NCBI GenBank assembly: GCA_963794745.1
Contig: CAWCEZ010000007.1
Location: forward strand, 248,001 to 312,000
DNA: 64,000 nt
Source of the DNA: Fen-671 sp963794745
GTDB lineage: Bacteria; Actinomycetota; Acidimicrobiia; Acidimicrobiales; Palsa-688
Direction: 5' to 3'
A model generated the notes under the pieces. The model did no database searches and was not told where the DNA came from. It worked only from the letters and a program-made list of their open reading frames with translations. Of the stretch, positions 1 through 9,515 are shown one piece after another; position 1 is the stretch's first letter; each line of letters begins with the position of its first letter. Both the position numbers and the translations under genes were made by a program.

Positions 1-508
1 GGACGCGAACGTCAGGGCGTAGCTCCCTAAAGAGGTAGAGCTCATCATGGATGGACCACGGCGAGGGCAGGGAACTCGTCGCCGGGTGCGCCGCGTCCAC
101 CACGTCGATAGTCAGCTGCTGGGTCCAGGGGTGGCCGTCGAAGCGCGCCCCCATCAAACGCCCGAACGCGGGCCAACCGTGGCAGGAGTCTGTTGCAGAA
201 TGGACCCCAAGGAGGTGGGTTTTCCCGGCTTGGACACGGGCCTCCACCACGTCGCGTTGCCAGTCGCTCCAAGGGGTTTCGCCGATGGTGAACAGAGCCA
301 GCACCCGGCAGTTCTCCAAGGCGCTGACCGGCAACTGGCGAACGTCACTCGTGTGCACGAAAGCCAACCCAGCGGCGTCGGCCATCTCGGCGAGGGCGGT
401 CGCCGACTGCTGCAGGACGCCGTGGGCGCCAGCCAGCCGGAGGGCCCCGGTGACAGGATCAGTCCCGTAGGGCGCCACCTGCGTCACGTACAACAGGGCA
501 TTATCCAT
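1..508 (-). CDS. ThuA-like domain protein (partial, runs off the window)
   Basis: Open reading frame of 169 codons reading to the window edge, so the C-terminus is missing. It starts MDNALLYVTQ and reads like ThuA-type proteins (class I glutamine-amidotransferase-like fold, linked to sugar utilisation in rhizobia): GVHSATDSCHGW near residues 101-112 followed by the family-like FDGHPW near 123-128. The exact reaction of this family is poorly defined. The ATG overlaps the TAA stop of the preceding dimethylformamidase-like gene (ATGGATAA) and GGAGGT sits 7 bases upstream, so the two are translationally coupled. Because dimethylformamidase large subunits also carry a ThuA-like fold, the pair may act on one substrate; that is inference. 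Confidence 0.75.
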   Translation of the reverse strand, partial: MDNALLYVTQVAPYGTDPVTGALRLAGAHGVLQQSATALAEMADAAGLAFVHTSDVRQLPVSALENCRVLALFTIGETPWSDWQRDVVEARVQAGKTHLLGVHSATDSCHGWPAFGRLMGARFDGHPWTQQLTIDVVDAAHPATSSLPSPWSIHDELYLFRELRPDVRV

Positions 509-2385
509 TTTCGGGACCTCCGCTCGCGAGCAAAAGGGACGTGATCTCGGCTATTCGTGCGGCCCTGTCACCGATCCAGACTAGGTTTTCTGGCACCAAG
601 CCCAGCCCAAGCTCGTACGGGTCAATCTCGAGATCGACCAGTGGGGATGACGGTTCCCCGGGCCGGACCATCTCGGCCAGCAAGGCACACAGCTCAGCCA
701 ACAGGGCCTCCCTTTGCGTCACAGGGATGAAGCTCAGGGAGCCAAAGCCCACACGCTCGCCGCCCTCGCCATGAACCGTGACCTCCACCGTCATCGGTTC
801 TCCGCCCTTCCCGGCCAGAAAGGTCAGCAGCGGACCGGAAGAAGTCGGCCCGTCGTGCCCCGCAACAGGAGCCGGCTTGCCGCGTACCTCCCAGGTGTAC
901 CTGGGGGCCACGTCGTGTGCCCCACGAGCCGTATCTACGTACACCTGTAGCGGGGTGCCTTCGTGCGGCCACGCGCCACCAGAGGCCGGGACCGGGCCAA
1001 CGAGCCTCAGCGACGGCACCGAAAGGCGGTCCAGCACGTTCTGGGTGATCCTCGCCACGTTGCTGTCCAGGTCAAGTAGCAAAGGCCAGTCGGTAGTCGC
1101 CCCGTTGAAGACCGTCCCGCCCGACGGCGAAGCATAAATCCCCATCGTCGCCACCGGCCGCTTGCTCGTTGTGTACCACCGCGGCCCGAGCTCAGCGGTT
1201 CCCAGCACCGCAAACGAGTCTGGGGTCCCGTCTCGACCTGTCGCTCGTGCGACACCGTCGCGCCACACCACGTCCGCCCCGTCGCACTCATAACCCAGCA
1301 ACGGGACTACGTCGCTGTCACCGAAAACCTGGCCATCGTCAAGCCCGGTGCCCTCGAAGACCCAGTGCTCATGGTGCTGCACGCTGTACCCGACCACGTC
1401 TCTCTTGCCGTCCCACCAGCCTCCCGCCTGCGCGTGGCTACAACCCGTCACGCTGTTCTCCGGGTCGAACTGCTGCCACCGGTCGCCCCCACCCCGCTGC
1501 CCGAGCGCCCTCTGGCGGACCGACTTGTCGCATATCATCGCGGAGTCGTCGTCCACGTAATGGACCCGGAACCAACAACAGTTGCCGGAGAAAAAGGCGA
1601 CGTTCCCGCCCTCGTCGATGTAGTCGGCGATATTCCGGCGCATCGGCTCGGACCAGTACTCGTCGTGGCCGACACTGAGCACGAGGTTGTACTTGGCCAA
1701 CAACGCGGCCTCACGGTGCACATCCCAGTCCGTGCAGTAATCAAGGGAATACCCCGACCGCTCGGCCCAACGGATAAAGGGCGCATCCCAGTGGGCGAAC
1801 GTCTGTCGGCGTGACGACGGCCAATGTGCGTCCGCGGAGTCGTTCGCCATGACCACGCCACCCGTGCCTCCGCCTGGCCGCCGGGAAGAAATCTTGAAAC
1901 CTGAGGGCTCTGTCCCGTGCCCATCAAACCACTTCGCCTGCGCGTAGAGGCTGCTGCCGCCCGTGCCGTTGTACGCGTGATATGTGTTCCATGGCAACTT
2001 GTAGAGAATCTCTCCTTCGCTGCCAGCCGCGAGGTCGCACAACGAACAAAGCCTTTCCCCACGCGCCATCCGGCGTGGTCGTGTCCGGCGCGGTCGTGCC
2101 CGGCGCCGCGCCTGGCGCGACACCTAGCTCCGTCAGCATCGCCACGTACACACCGGGCCGCCAGTCCTCGCCGATCTCGAACTCATAGGCCGGCCAGCCC
2201 CAGTCCGCGCCCACCGGGCCGAATGGGAAAGCTCCTCCGGTGCGCGGGCCCGAAGCCGCAACATGCTCCAAGGAAACGCCTTGGCGGTAGAAGTCAACGC
2301 GGAACTCCGGAGCCGTTGTAGCTACATGCAGGGTCACGGCCGTGCCTTGTTGCACACTCGGCGTCCGCGGATAAGCGTAGATCAT
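501..2385 (-). CDS. N,N-dimethylformamidase large-subunit-like protein, frameshifted near 2030
   Basis: Resembles the beta/large subunit of N,N-dimethylformamidase, an iron-dependent amidohydrolase. The N-terminal part starts MIYAYPRTPSVQQG at 2385 and reads to ...GKALFVVRP; the rest (AAGSEGEILYKLPWNTYHAYN onward) continues in another frame, so one extra base lies near 2030 (CGACCTCGCGGC). The GHDEYW motif (about 1655-1672) matches the His/Glu iron ligands known for this family; PWNTYHAYN supplies a candidate third Tyr ligand. About 627 residues when joined, shorter than the roughly 760-residue characterised enzyme. No small alpha subunit was found beside it. Start is preceded by a 9-codon leader ORF whose TGA overlaps this ATG. 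Substrate is unknown; a general amide role is inferred from family and from the neighbouring importer. Confidence 0.75.
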
Positions 2386-2411
2386 CGCAGCGCAGCACCA
2401 ATGCCGTTCAT
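2382..2411 (-). other. 9-codon leader ORF coupled to the amidase-like gene
   Basis: A short ORF encoding MNGIGAALR with its own Shine-Dalgarno (GAAGGGAG, 7 bases upstream). Its TGA overlaps the ATG of the downstream gene (ATGA). The downstream start has no separate ribosome site, so reinitiation from this leader is plausible. An alternative is that the leader is an artefact of a further frame error. Confidence 0.4.
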
Positions 2412-2510
2412 TCGCAACTCCCTTCTCTCGCTCGCATCAACACAGCCTCGTAACCAAATACCCAACAACGGAGCCCCTCATCCCGCGAACCCCGTCACCG
2501 TTAACCAACG

Positions 2511-2571
2511 GTTGCTCCGGGCACGGTGTACAGGCAACGTTACCCGCCCTGTCAGCCATGCCCGGAGCAAC
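2511..2571 (-). other. Long hairpin with 13-bp perfect arms
   Basis: GTTGCTCCGGGCA (2511-2523) is the exact reverse complement of TGCCCGGAGCAAC (2559-2571); the 35-base loop can form a further short ACAGG/CCTGT stem. It lies between the binding-protein gene and the amidase-like gene and follows the terminator-like hairpin at 2582-2614, so it may slow or process readthrough RNA. It is not followed by a T run on either strand. Confidence 0.5.
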
Positions 2572-2581
2572 CAGCCACCTC

Positions 2582-2614
2582 GCCCAACCTCACCCCTCCC
2601 AGATGAGGTTGGGC
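2582..2614 (-). terminator. Hairpin after the solute-binding protein gene
   Basis: Perfect 11-bp inverted repeat GCCCAACCTCA / TGAGGTTGGGC with an 11-base loop, starting 11 bases after the stop codon of the binding-protein gene. No T run follows in the direction of transcription, so it may be a weak terminator or an mRNA 3'-end stabiliser. Confidence 0.6.
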
Positions 2615-2624
2615 CTGTACACAG

Positions 2625-4193
2625 CTAGCTGACCTTCACGTTCGCAAGGTACTCGGTGCTACCGCTCGAAAGGACGTTCACATTCGAGACGTGTGCTTTC
2701 AGGTACGCGGCGTAGGTGTCCAACGCCACCAAGTTGATGTTCGGGAAGGCATTTTCGTATTGCCAGTACGTGATCTTGTTGATCGCCGCAGTGAACCCTG
2801 ACGGCGAGGCACTCAACGCCGCGTTCTGCAACGCGTTGAGCTCTGGCGGGATAGGGCCTACACCCTTCCCGAACCGATTGGCCTCGAGTTGCACGTAGGT
2901 GTAGGGATCGGAGTAATACGCAAACTCGTTCCAACCGATCTGGTATTTAGTCGAAAAGATAACTGCCTTTGCCCATGTCGCAACATCCTCCGGTTGCAGT
3001 GTCACGTTTATCCCCACAGCTCCCAACTGCTGTGCCACCTGTGCCATGAGAGCATTGGTGCCCCAGTCGAAGTTGGTTATGTACTTCATCGTCACGTTTA
3101 CACCATGCGGGTAGCCGGCCTCGGCCAGCAGCTTTTTGGCCTGCGTGGGGTTGTACAACGAGTACGGGAGCTTTGAGAGCGGCGTAGCCCAGCTGTACGA
3201 CGGAGGAACTGGCCCGGTCGGCACGGCACCTCCCGCATAGGCCACCTGGCCCAGTGCAGCGCGGTTCAAGGCCACCGACACTGCTCGACGGGCGTCCACG
3301 TTGCTGAACGGGGCTGCGTCGTTATTGAGCTGCAGGCCGGCGACGTTGTCCGAGCTGACCTGCACAGTCTGCACGGCCTTGTCGCCCTTGAGCGAGACGA
3401 TCGCCGGCTCAGGCGCGACCAGCAGGTCTACCTTGCCAGCTTCGAGGTCCGTAACCTCTGTAGTTGCCACAGGGACGTATAGCACATCAAGGTTCGTTGC
3501 TGCGGTTTTCGGTCCCCAGTAGTTCGCAAAACGGGTAAGGCTCATGCTCTCGTTCGGGCTATAGGCCGTCTGCTCCCAGGGCCCCGTACCGACCATTTGC
3601 TTCGTAAGCTCTCCGGCCAACCCTGCCTTCTGGTCGACGATCGCACAGCCATATGACTGTGGGCTCGCCATGGTGGCCGCAAAGCCTGCATTCGGTGCGC
3701 TGAGATTGAACTCTACGCTGTACGGGCCGAGCGCGGCTACCGACTTGTAGTTGCTGAAGAGGACCGTTTCCGATGCAGCGCCGACCTTAAATAGTCGATT
3801 GAACGTGTACACGACATCACTGGAGTTAAACGGGTCGCCGTTCTGGAATGTAACGCCTTGCCTCAAGGTGAAGATGTAGTGCAAACCGTTACTGCTCACG
3901 GTATATTTCGTGGCAAGCTCGGGCACTATCACTCCGGCGTTCGTCGTGTTGAGCAGGCACTGGTATGCCAGATCCCAGGTCAGCCGGTTAGCGAGCAAGC
4001 CGTTGCCCTGAGGATCTAGAGTCGACGGCCCGGTCGATAGGGCTACGACTAATGTTGACCCGCCGGCTGCAGCTGCGTTTGGGGTTAACCGTAGCGGCGT
4101 GGCCCCCGCGCCCGACCCAGGTGCCATCACAAATGACGCTGCCGTAGCCATACACACTATAGCACTAGCTTTTGATTTTACGCGAATAGCCAT
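2625..4193 (-). CDS. ABC importer solute-binding protein, family 5 (peptide/opine/nickel type)
   Basis: 522 residues, the usual size of SBP_bac_5 proteins. An N-terminal signal peptide (hydrophobic stretch near residues 8-30) directs export; no lipobox cysteine is evident. Family features: GPSTLDPQGNG near 55, IFTLRQGVTFQNGDPF near 108 and DARRAVSVALNR in the middle, typical of the DppA/OppA fold. The ATG is preceded by a good GGAGGTG site. It follows the two permease genes and fused ATPase on the same strand with a 141-base gap that could hold its own promoter; this separate, last position suits the high expression that binding proteins need. Ligand unknown; neighbours suggest an amide- or sugar-containing nitrogen compound. 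Confidence 0.9.
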   Translation of the reverse strand: MAIRVKSKASAIVCMATAASFVMAPGSGAGATPLRLTPNAAAAGGSTLVVALSTGPSTLDPQGNGLLANRLTWDLAYQCLLNTTNAGVIVPELATKYTVSSNGLHYIFTLRQGVTFQNGDPFNSSDVVYTFNRLFKVGAASETVLFSNYKSVAALGPYSVEFNLSAPNAGFAATMASPQSYGCAIVDQKAGLAGELTKQMVGTGPWEQTAYSPNESMSLTRFANYWGPKTAATNLDVLYVPVATTEVTDLEAGKVDLLVAPEPAIVSLKGDKAVQTVQVSSDNVAGLQLNNDAAPFSNVDARRAVSVALNRAALGQVAYAGGAVPTGPVPPSYSWATPLSKLPYSLYNPTQAKKLLAEAGYPHGVNVTMKYITNFDWGTNALMAQVAQQLGAVGINVTLQPEDVATWAKAVIFSTKYQIGWNEFAYYSDPYTYVQLEANRFGKGVGPIPPELNALQNAALSASPSGFTAAINKITYWQYENAFPNINLVALDTYAAYLKAHVSNVNVLSSGSTEYLANVKVS

Positions 4194-4334
4194 CTTGTCA
4201 CACCTCCATTAGTTATTATGCGGACTTCACAACTCATCTTTCACTCCCCTTTTGACTTGAACTTATTTGCTCATCACCCACCGCAACCCTCCCCGCCAGG
4301 CACACCTTTTCCAATTTCCATTTGCGCTTTGTCT

Positions 4335-5342
4335 CTATGGCACCCCTTTCCGGGAACGAACCCTGAACGTGTGGCCCCCCGAACACCGCCAAGCGAAGGG
4401 GCACGACTGACCGGAGGCCTTCATTGGCCGCTCACGCCCCGCCCAAAACGGATCTTCTCCACGCGGGTCAAACCTCTCCCTGAGCCAATCTCCAACGAAC
4501 ACGAAACCCAAGACCAGCAACACCAATGCTATGCACGGGAACAACACCGCCCACGAGTCATTCAGCATGAACACCTGGGCGTCCGACAGCATGCTCCCGT
4601 AGTCCGGGGCAGGCGGCGCCACCCCGTACCCAAGGTAGGCCAGCACCGCATAGCAACCCTCGGCGTTTGCGAGGCTGAGCCCGACCATGACAGCGAGCGG
4701 CCCAACGATATTCGGCAAGATATGTCGGAATATGATCCATTGCGGAGATCTACCGCTCAGCCTGGCAACAGCGACGTACCCGCGATGGCGGATGTTAAGC
4801 GTCGCTGTGCGGCTAATCCGCCCGAACTGTGGCGAGAACGTGAGCCCTATCGAGAAACAGGCGACCAACAACCCGGGCCCTAGCACAACGGCAATCAGAA
4901 TAGGCAGGACGTACGAGGGGAAGCCGAAGATGAAGTCCATCAAGCGGCCCAATACCTGGTCCACCATCCCGCCGACATAGGCCGCGATAACCCCCATAGC
5001 AACGCCCAGGACCAGCCCGCACACCACCGACCCGAACGCGGCCACGATGGCTATCCGCGACGCGACGATCACTCGGGCTAGTTCGCTACGGCCGAGCTCG
5101 TCGGTGCCAAGCAGAAAGCCGGCTCCACCCGGCTTCAAAAATGGTGGGGCAGCGATCCGGTCAACGCTCGAGCCGACTGCAACGGGGCCAATTACAGCAG
5201 CTACGCAGAATATGAGGACGATACCGAACCCGAACACCCCGATCAGCCCAAGGTTGCGCGTACCAGCCATCGCCAGTCGGGCCCAGGCGCTCCGGCCGCC
5301 CCGCCTCGCGGACGGACTGGCATCAGCCACGCCGCTAAGCAC
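4335..5342 (-). CDS. ABC importer permease, DppC/OppC type
   Basis: Inner-membrane permease of the peptide-type importer. After a short cytoplasmic lead, one membrane segment (GLIGVFGFGIVLIFC), the family sequence FLLGTDELGRSELARVI, then five further membrane segments including the EAA-like loop ARLSGRSPQWIIFRHILPN that contacts the ATPase. I chose the GTG at 5342 because GGAGGT lies 7 bases upstream and it overlaps the preceding permease stop (GTGCTTAG); a longer TTG start at 5360 is possible. The last 30 residues are an unusual polar tail. Co-transcribed with its partner permease and the fused ATPase. Confidence 0.88.
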   Translation of the reverse strand: MLSGVADASPSARRGGRSAWARLAMAGTRNLGLIGVFGFGIVLIFCVAAVIGPVAVGSSVDRIAAPPFLKPGGAGFLLGTDELGRSELARVIVASRIAIVAAFGSVVCGLVLGVAMGVIAAYVGGMVDQVLGRLMDFIFGFPSYVLPILIAVVLGPGLLVACFSIGLTFSPQFGRISRTATLNIRHRGYVAVARLSGRSPQWIIFRHILPNIVGPLAVMVGLSLANAEGCYAVLAYLGYGVAPPAPDYGSMLSDAQVFMLNDSWAVLFPCIALVLLVLGFVFVGDWLRERFDPRGEDPFWAGRERPMKASGQSCPFAWRCSGGHTFRVRSRKGVP

Positions 5343-6297
5343 TGACCAACCTCCGGTCAAATATGGGGCTTATAAGATCCACAAGCAAGTTACCGCCTAT
5401 AAATGCTATGGCTATGATCAGTACCTGCGCCTCGAGCTCACCAAATTCTCGGTTTGTTATCGACTGCAGCAGTCCACGGCCCATCCCGGGCAGGCTGAAC
5501 ACCTGCTCGACCACGATCACGCCACCGATCAGCAAGCCGTAAAGGAAGCCTATTAACGATAGGATCGGTAGGGACGCTGCCTTCAGCGCGTACAACCCGT
5601 ACAAACGCAAGGAGCGCAGCCCAGAGGCACGAGCGGTCACAATATACGGCTGAGACAAGACCTCCAGCATCGCGGCCCTCGACATTTGCGCCAATAGCCC
5701 CGCTTCTGTGAGGCCTATCGTTATCGCCGGAAGCGCCATAACCTTCAGGTTCCCGATAAGGCTGCTCCCAAGCGGCACGTAAGTGACCGAGTACAGCGCC
5801 GTGAAATAATGGGCCGAGGCGAGAAGCAGCAGGGCGCCCGATACGAACACCGGCGTCGCGTACACGAGAAGGAACGGCAAACGAATTAGCACGTCTGTGC
5901 CGGCGCTATTGCGGTGTATGGCAGACAAGATGCCGACTGGGACACCGAGGACGATGGCGATCAGCAGCCCTAAAAATGCCAGTTCGAACGATATCGGGGC
6001 TTGCTGGGCTATTACTTGCGAAATCGACTGGCCCGACAACGGGGCAACACCTAGGTTGCCGGTCAGGGCGTGGCCAAGCCACGTGCCATATTGATCGAGG
6101 ATCGGGCGCGTTAGGCCCAACTTCACCTCTTCGGCATGCACCTGAGCAGGTGTTGCATCCCCTGACCCATCCATTATGTCTGCCACATTCCCTGGGACGA
6201 GTTGCTGGAGGACCACGAACACCACTATCGATATCGCCCACAGTGTGAACAGCGACGATGCTACGCGAGAGGAGACATATTTCAGGACCCCGCTCAT
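5335..6297 (-). CDS. ABC importer permease, DppB/OppB type
   Basis: 320-residue inner-membrane permease. The start (MSGVLKYVSSRVASSLFTLWAISIVVFVVLQQLVPG) is the classic DppB first helix, followed by a periplasmic stretch with LGLTRPILDQYGTWLGHALTGNLG and the conserved cytoplasmic loop TARASGLRSLRLYGLYALKAA. Its ATG overlaps the ATPase stop as ATGA, and its TAG overlaps the start of the next permease, so these genes form one tightly coupled operon. Confidence 0.92.
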   Translation of the reverse strand: MSGVLKYVSSRVASSLFTLWAISIVVFVVLQQLVPGNVADIMDGSGDATPAQVHAEEVKLGLTRPILDQYGTWLGHALTGNLGVAPLSGQSISQVIAQQAPISFELAFLGLLIAIVLGVPVGILSAIHRNSAGTDVLIRLPFLLVYATPVFVSGALLLLASAHYFTALYSVTYVPLGSSLIGNLKVMALPAITIGLTEAGLLAQMSRAAMLEVLSQPYIVTARASGLRSLRLYGLYALKAASLPILSLIGFLYGLLIGGVIVVEQVFSLPGMGRGLLQSITNREFGELEAQVLIIAIAFIGGNLLVDLISPIFDRRLVSA

Positions 6298-8360
6298 AGT
6301 GCGTCCTGTCTCAGTTCTCCGGCGTGATAGCAGGCCGCGTCGTGGTCCGGACCGTATTGGCTAAGTCCAGGCTCCTCGGTGCGGCACCGATCGTCCGCAA
6401 GCGGGCAGCGGTTCGAGAAGCGGCACCCCGTCCCTCGGACAGCAAGCGTTGGGAGTTCCCCATTCGTCCTGACCAAGAGCTCCGGCAAATCTCCGGCACT
6501 ACCTGGGCGCGGCTGCGCCGACTCGAGCAAAACCGAGTAGGGATGGACGAAGCCGTCTCGTTCCAATGCCTCGCGTCCGACCGACTCCACTATCCGGCCG
6601 AGGTACATCACCACCACGCGGTCACTTACGGCCAAAACGGCCGTCATGTCGTGGGAGATAAATATGTACGAAAGGTCGCTCTCGCGTTGGAGCTGAATAA
6701 GCAGACGTAGGATCTCGTTTCGAAGTATCGCGTCGAGCGAGCTAACGGCCTCATCTAAGACCACTACCGACGGCTTCGCGATGATGGCCCGCGCAATGCA
6801 GGCACGCTGCTGTTGCCCTCCAGATAGCTGGTGAGGTAGCTGATGCCCTAGCTTCGGGTCAAGCCCAACGGCGGACAAAGCGGCGTTCACCCGCTCCGGT
6901 AGTGACGACCCGTGGCCCTTGAGAATGGGTTCTTTGATGCTCTCAGCGATCCGGATATGAGGGTCGAGCGACTCCGATGGGTCTTGGAACACCATCTGGA
7001 CAGTCCCACGTTGCGGGCCGAGCGGGCCCGCAACGCCCGGCGAAATAGAGACCTTGCCGGACGTTGGCGCGATCAGTCCGGAAATTATCCGACCGAGCGT
7101 CGTCTTCCCGCACCCGGACTCGCCGACTATGCCTATTGTCGCGCCCGACCAGCACTCGAGGCTGACGCCATCCACAGCTCGCAGCACTTGCCGTCCGGAA
7201 CGACCGCGCGCCTTGTAGAGCTTGACCAGTCCTTCGGCGACGAGCACAGGGCCTGGTTGGGAACTTGTTGGCCTGTCCTGTCCTCCCCGGAAGCCACCAT
7301 GTGGCCGGCCCGTCGAACCCGGGCCAGGTGGTTCGCTGGTCGCCGAGCCTCGCGTGGCCGGGGAAGAAAGTCCTTCCTCGCTAACCTGCATTGGCGCAGC
7401 CGTGACTGCAAAGCACCTGACGTTACGCCCCGAGCCGATGTCATCCAATAGGGGGTGCTCGCGGTCACACTGTGGCATCGGGTGAGGGCAAAGCGGCCGG
7501 TACTGGCAACCACCGGAGGGAGCTTGACCGTCGATGTCGATTTCCGTGTGGTCGAGGGGCTCAGACTTGCTGGCCTCGATCAAGACCTTCGTATAAGGGT
7601 GCAGCGGCGTCCGGTATATGGTGTCGGACGGGGCATCTTCGACGATCTCTCCTCGGTACATCACGATGATACGATCGCAGACACTAGCTACGACGTTGAT
7701 GTTGTGGGACACGAGGATCAATGCCATGTTCCGGTCCAGTGATGCCCGCCTTATTATCGACAGGATCTGAGCTTGGATCGTTGCGTCCAGTGCGGTCGTA
7801 GGTTCGTCTGCAACGAGTAAGGCGGGGCGATTTACCAGCGCCATGGCAATGAGCACGCGCTGCCTCATGCCACCGGAAAGTTCGTGGGGATAGAGCCGCA
7901 GTTTTGCTTCGATATCGGGGATCGCCACCGCTTGGAGCACGTCGAACATTTCCTGGCGCTCGACGTCCTTCGGGAGGCGCCTATGCGCGCGAATGGCGTC
8001 ACGCAATTGGGTGCGGACGGTGAGGACGGGATTGAGCCCGGCTAAGGGATCCTGCGGCACACGACCGATTACAGAACCTCTTATGTCACGTAGAGCACGC
8101 GGGGTCAGGGTTCTGCAGTCGGTCCCTTGCAATGTCACCGACCCGCGTCGTATTGCAGCGGCCCTGGGCAGGAGGTCCGACACCGCCAAAGCTAAAGTCG
8201 TCTTGCCAGAACCAGATTCACCCACCACTCCGATCCGTTCACCGTCGCGCACCTGGAATGAAAGGTCCCTCACGGCAGGGAGATGAGCACCTGCATAGGA
8301 CACTGTCAGGTCGCTCACCGTCAATAGGTCGCCAGTCTCCGGCGCCATTTGGCGATGCAT
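6294..8360 (-). CDS. Fused double ABC ATPase (DppD-DppF type)
   Basis: 688 residues containing two complete nucleotide-binding domains in one chain, so one protein replaces the usual DppD and DppF pair. First domain: Walker A GESGSGKTT near 52, signature LSGGMRQR, Walker B LLVADEPTTALD; each half ends with the oligopeptide-transporter C-terminal region (CQYRPLCPHPMPQC in the first, CRFSNRCPLADDRC in the second, cysteine-rich). Second domain: GESGCGKTT, LSGGQQQR and VVLDEAVSSLD. A Gly/Pro/Ser-rich linker joins them around 340-375. Starts 3 bases after the RidA stop. In the second Walker B the usual DEP is DEA; the catalytic Glu is kept. Confidence 0.92.
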   Translation of the reverse strand: MHRQMAPETGDLLTVSDLTVSYAGAHLPAVRDLSFQVRDGERIGVVGESGSGKTTLALAVSDLLPRAAAIRRGSVTLQGTDCRTLTPRALRDIRGSVIGRVPQDPLAGLNPVLTVRTQLRDAIRAHRRLPKDVERQEMFDVLQAVAIPDIEAKLRLYPHELSGGMRQRVLIAMALVNRPALLVADEPTTALDATIQAQILSIIRRASLDRNMALILVSHNINVVASVCDRIIVMYRGEIVEDAPSDTIYRTPLHPYTKVLIEASKSEPLDHTEIDIDGQAPSGGCQYRPLCPHPMPQCDREHPLLDDIGSGRNVRCFAVTAAPMQVSEEGLSSPATRGSATSEPPGPGSTGRPHGGFRGGQDRPTSSQPGPVLVAEGLVKLYKARGRSGRQVLRAVDGVSLECWSGATIGIVGESGCGKTTLGRIISGLIAPTSGKVSISPGVAGPLGPQRGTVQMVFQDPSESLDPHIRIAESIKEPILKGHGSSLPERVNAALSAVGLDPKLGHQLPHQLSGGQQQRACIARAIIAKPSVVVLDEAVSSLDAILRNEILRLLIQLQRESDLSYIFISHDMTAVLAVSDRVVVMYLGRIVESVGREALERDGFVHPYSVLLESAQPRPGSAGDLPELLVRTNGELPTLAVRGTGCRFSNRCPLADDRCRTEEPGLSQYGPDHDAACYHAGELRQDAL

Positions 8361-8363
8361 GCC

Positions 8364-8747
8364 TCATGCCCCCAAAACAGCTACGACTGACAACTCCACC
8401 AGGATCCCCTTTAATTTCGCGCCAACCGTCGTCCTCGCCGGGTATGGGGCCTCGAAGTAGCTGCCGTACGCAGCGTCGAAGGCTTCCCAGTCCCTCTCCA
8501 GCTCGGCGAGATATGCGGTGCAGTTCACTACGTCAGCAAAGCGGCACCCCGCGCCGGCAAGAACGGCATCGACGTTCCGCAGCACCTGGGCTGTCTGTTC
8601 GCCTATGACCTTGCCGACCACGGCCCGGGTGACGGGGTCATATGGCCCCACCCCGGCCAAGTAGACAAGCCCGTTCGCGATTATGCCTTGGGAATAGTGC
8701 CCTGACGCTTTCGGGCTCGTCTCAACGTAGACACTACGTTTGGTCAA
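8364..8747 (-). CDS. RidA family reactive imine deaminase-like protein
   Basis: 127 residues, the normal size of the RidA/YjgF/UK114 family, which hydrolyses reactive enamine/imine intermediates made by pyridoxal-phosphate or flavin enzymes. The substrate-binding arginine is present (PARTTVGA, Arg105) with the preceding AGVGPYDP turn. The start is TTG, supported by GGAGGG 7 bases upstream. It is the first gene of the importer operon and faces the RraA-like gene across 65 bases. A RidA inside a transport/amide-degradation operon hints that the pathway generates an imine or enamine. Confidence 0.9.
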   Translation of the reverse strand: MTKRSVYVETSPKASGHYSQGIIANGLVYLAGVGPYDPVTRAVVGKVIGEQTAQVLRNVDAVLAGAGCRFADVVNCTAYLAELERDWEAFDAAYGSYFEAPYPARTTVGAKLKGILVELSVVAVLGA

Positions 8748-8812
8748 TTTATTGCCCTCCTTGGCCGGTAGTTGTCCGTACTCGGGCGCCGCCGCAAAGA
8801 TAAGATCGGCTA

Positions 8813-9463
8813 ATGCGAACAGAAGAGAGGCAGACGCCAGGTACCGACGATCTAGTGCAGCAGCTCATTGCTCTGGGGGCTGCAACACTCGCTGAGTCCG
8901 GAGCGGTACCCATCAGCTCCGGTATCCGCCCGATGTGGCCAGGGGCCAGCTTTGCCGGGCCCGCCTTTACAGCGTTCTGCGCCCCGGGTGACAACCTGGC
9001 GTTGCATGCTGCGGTCACGCGCGCGCCCCGCGGATCTGTCCTTGCGATCGCATTCGGTGACAGCACACCCCGGGGGTACTTCGGGGAGGTGCTAACGACC
9101 GCAGCAGAGGTGGCCGGCGTTGTGGCCCTCGTTATCGACGGGACCGTGCGAGACGTCGCCGCCATTGAGCGGCACCGGTTCCCAGTCTTCGCGAGAGGCA
9201 TAGCATTGCGTGGTTCCACGAAGTCTGGCCCTGGTTCGATTGCCAGCCCTGTAGTCCTCGGCGGGGTGGCGATAAATAGTGGCGATTGGCTCGTGGGTGA
9301 CATTGACGGTGTAGTCGCTATACAAGTCGGAGGGCTGTTGACCTGTCGTGACACAGCGCTTTTGCGGGCAAAGAAGGAGGCCACCTTCTTTGAGAGGCTC
9401 CGGTCGGGAGCGACGACAGTGGACCTGCTCTCCCTCGATGTCACCTCGATCGAGGGTGCTTGA
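8813..9463 (+). CDS. RraA-like / 4-hydroxy-4-methyl-2-oxoglutarate aldolase family protein
   Basis: 216 residues of the RraA/HMG-aldolase fold. The family metal and pyruvate-enolate site is visible: GDNLALH near 59-65 and DGTVRD at 109-114 with Arg113 and Asp114. Members are either class II pyruvate aldolases/oxaloacetate decarboxylases or RNase E regulators; in an actinobacterial catabolic cluster an aldolase or decarboxylase role is more likely (inference). A TAAGAT -10-like hexamer ends 6 bases before the ATG and there is no Shine-Dalgarno, so the mRNA may be leaderless. Divergent from the RidA/importer operon. Confidence 0.85.
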   Translation: MRTEERQTPGTDDLVQQLIALGAATLAESGAVPISSGIRPMWPGASFAGPAFTAFCAPGDNLALHAAVTRAPRGSVLAIAFGDSTPRGYFGEVLTTAAEVAGVVALVIDGTVRDVAAIERHRFPVFARGIALRGSTKSGPGSIASPVVLGGVAINSGDWLVGDIDGVVAIQVGGLLTCRDTALLRAKKEATFFERLRSGATTVDLLSLDVTSIEGA

Positions 9464-9515
9464 GCCTGTTCGCGGCTCAGCCCGCTCGCCGCCGAAATCT
9501 GTTGCTGGACAAAGC

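Noticed and set aside
47..544. Plus-strand open frame of 165 codons
   Set aside because: Antisense to the ThuA-like gene, whose family residues and coupled start are convincing; the plus frame has no recognisable composition or ribosome site.
1169..1678. Arg/Pro-rich plus-strand frame of 169 codons
   Set aside because: Shadow of the dimethylformamidase-like gene.
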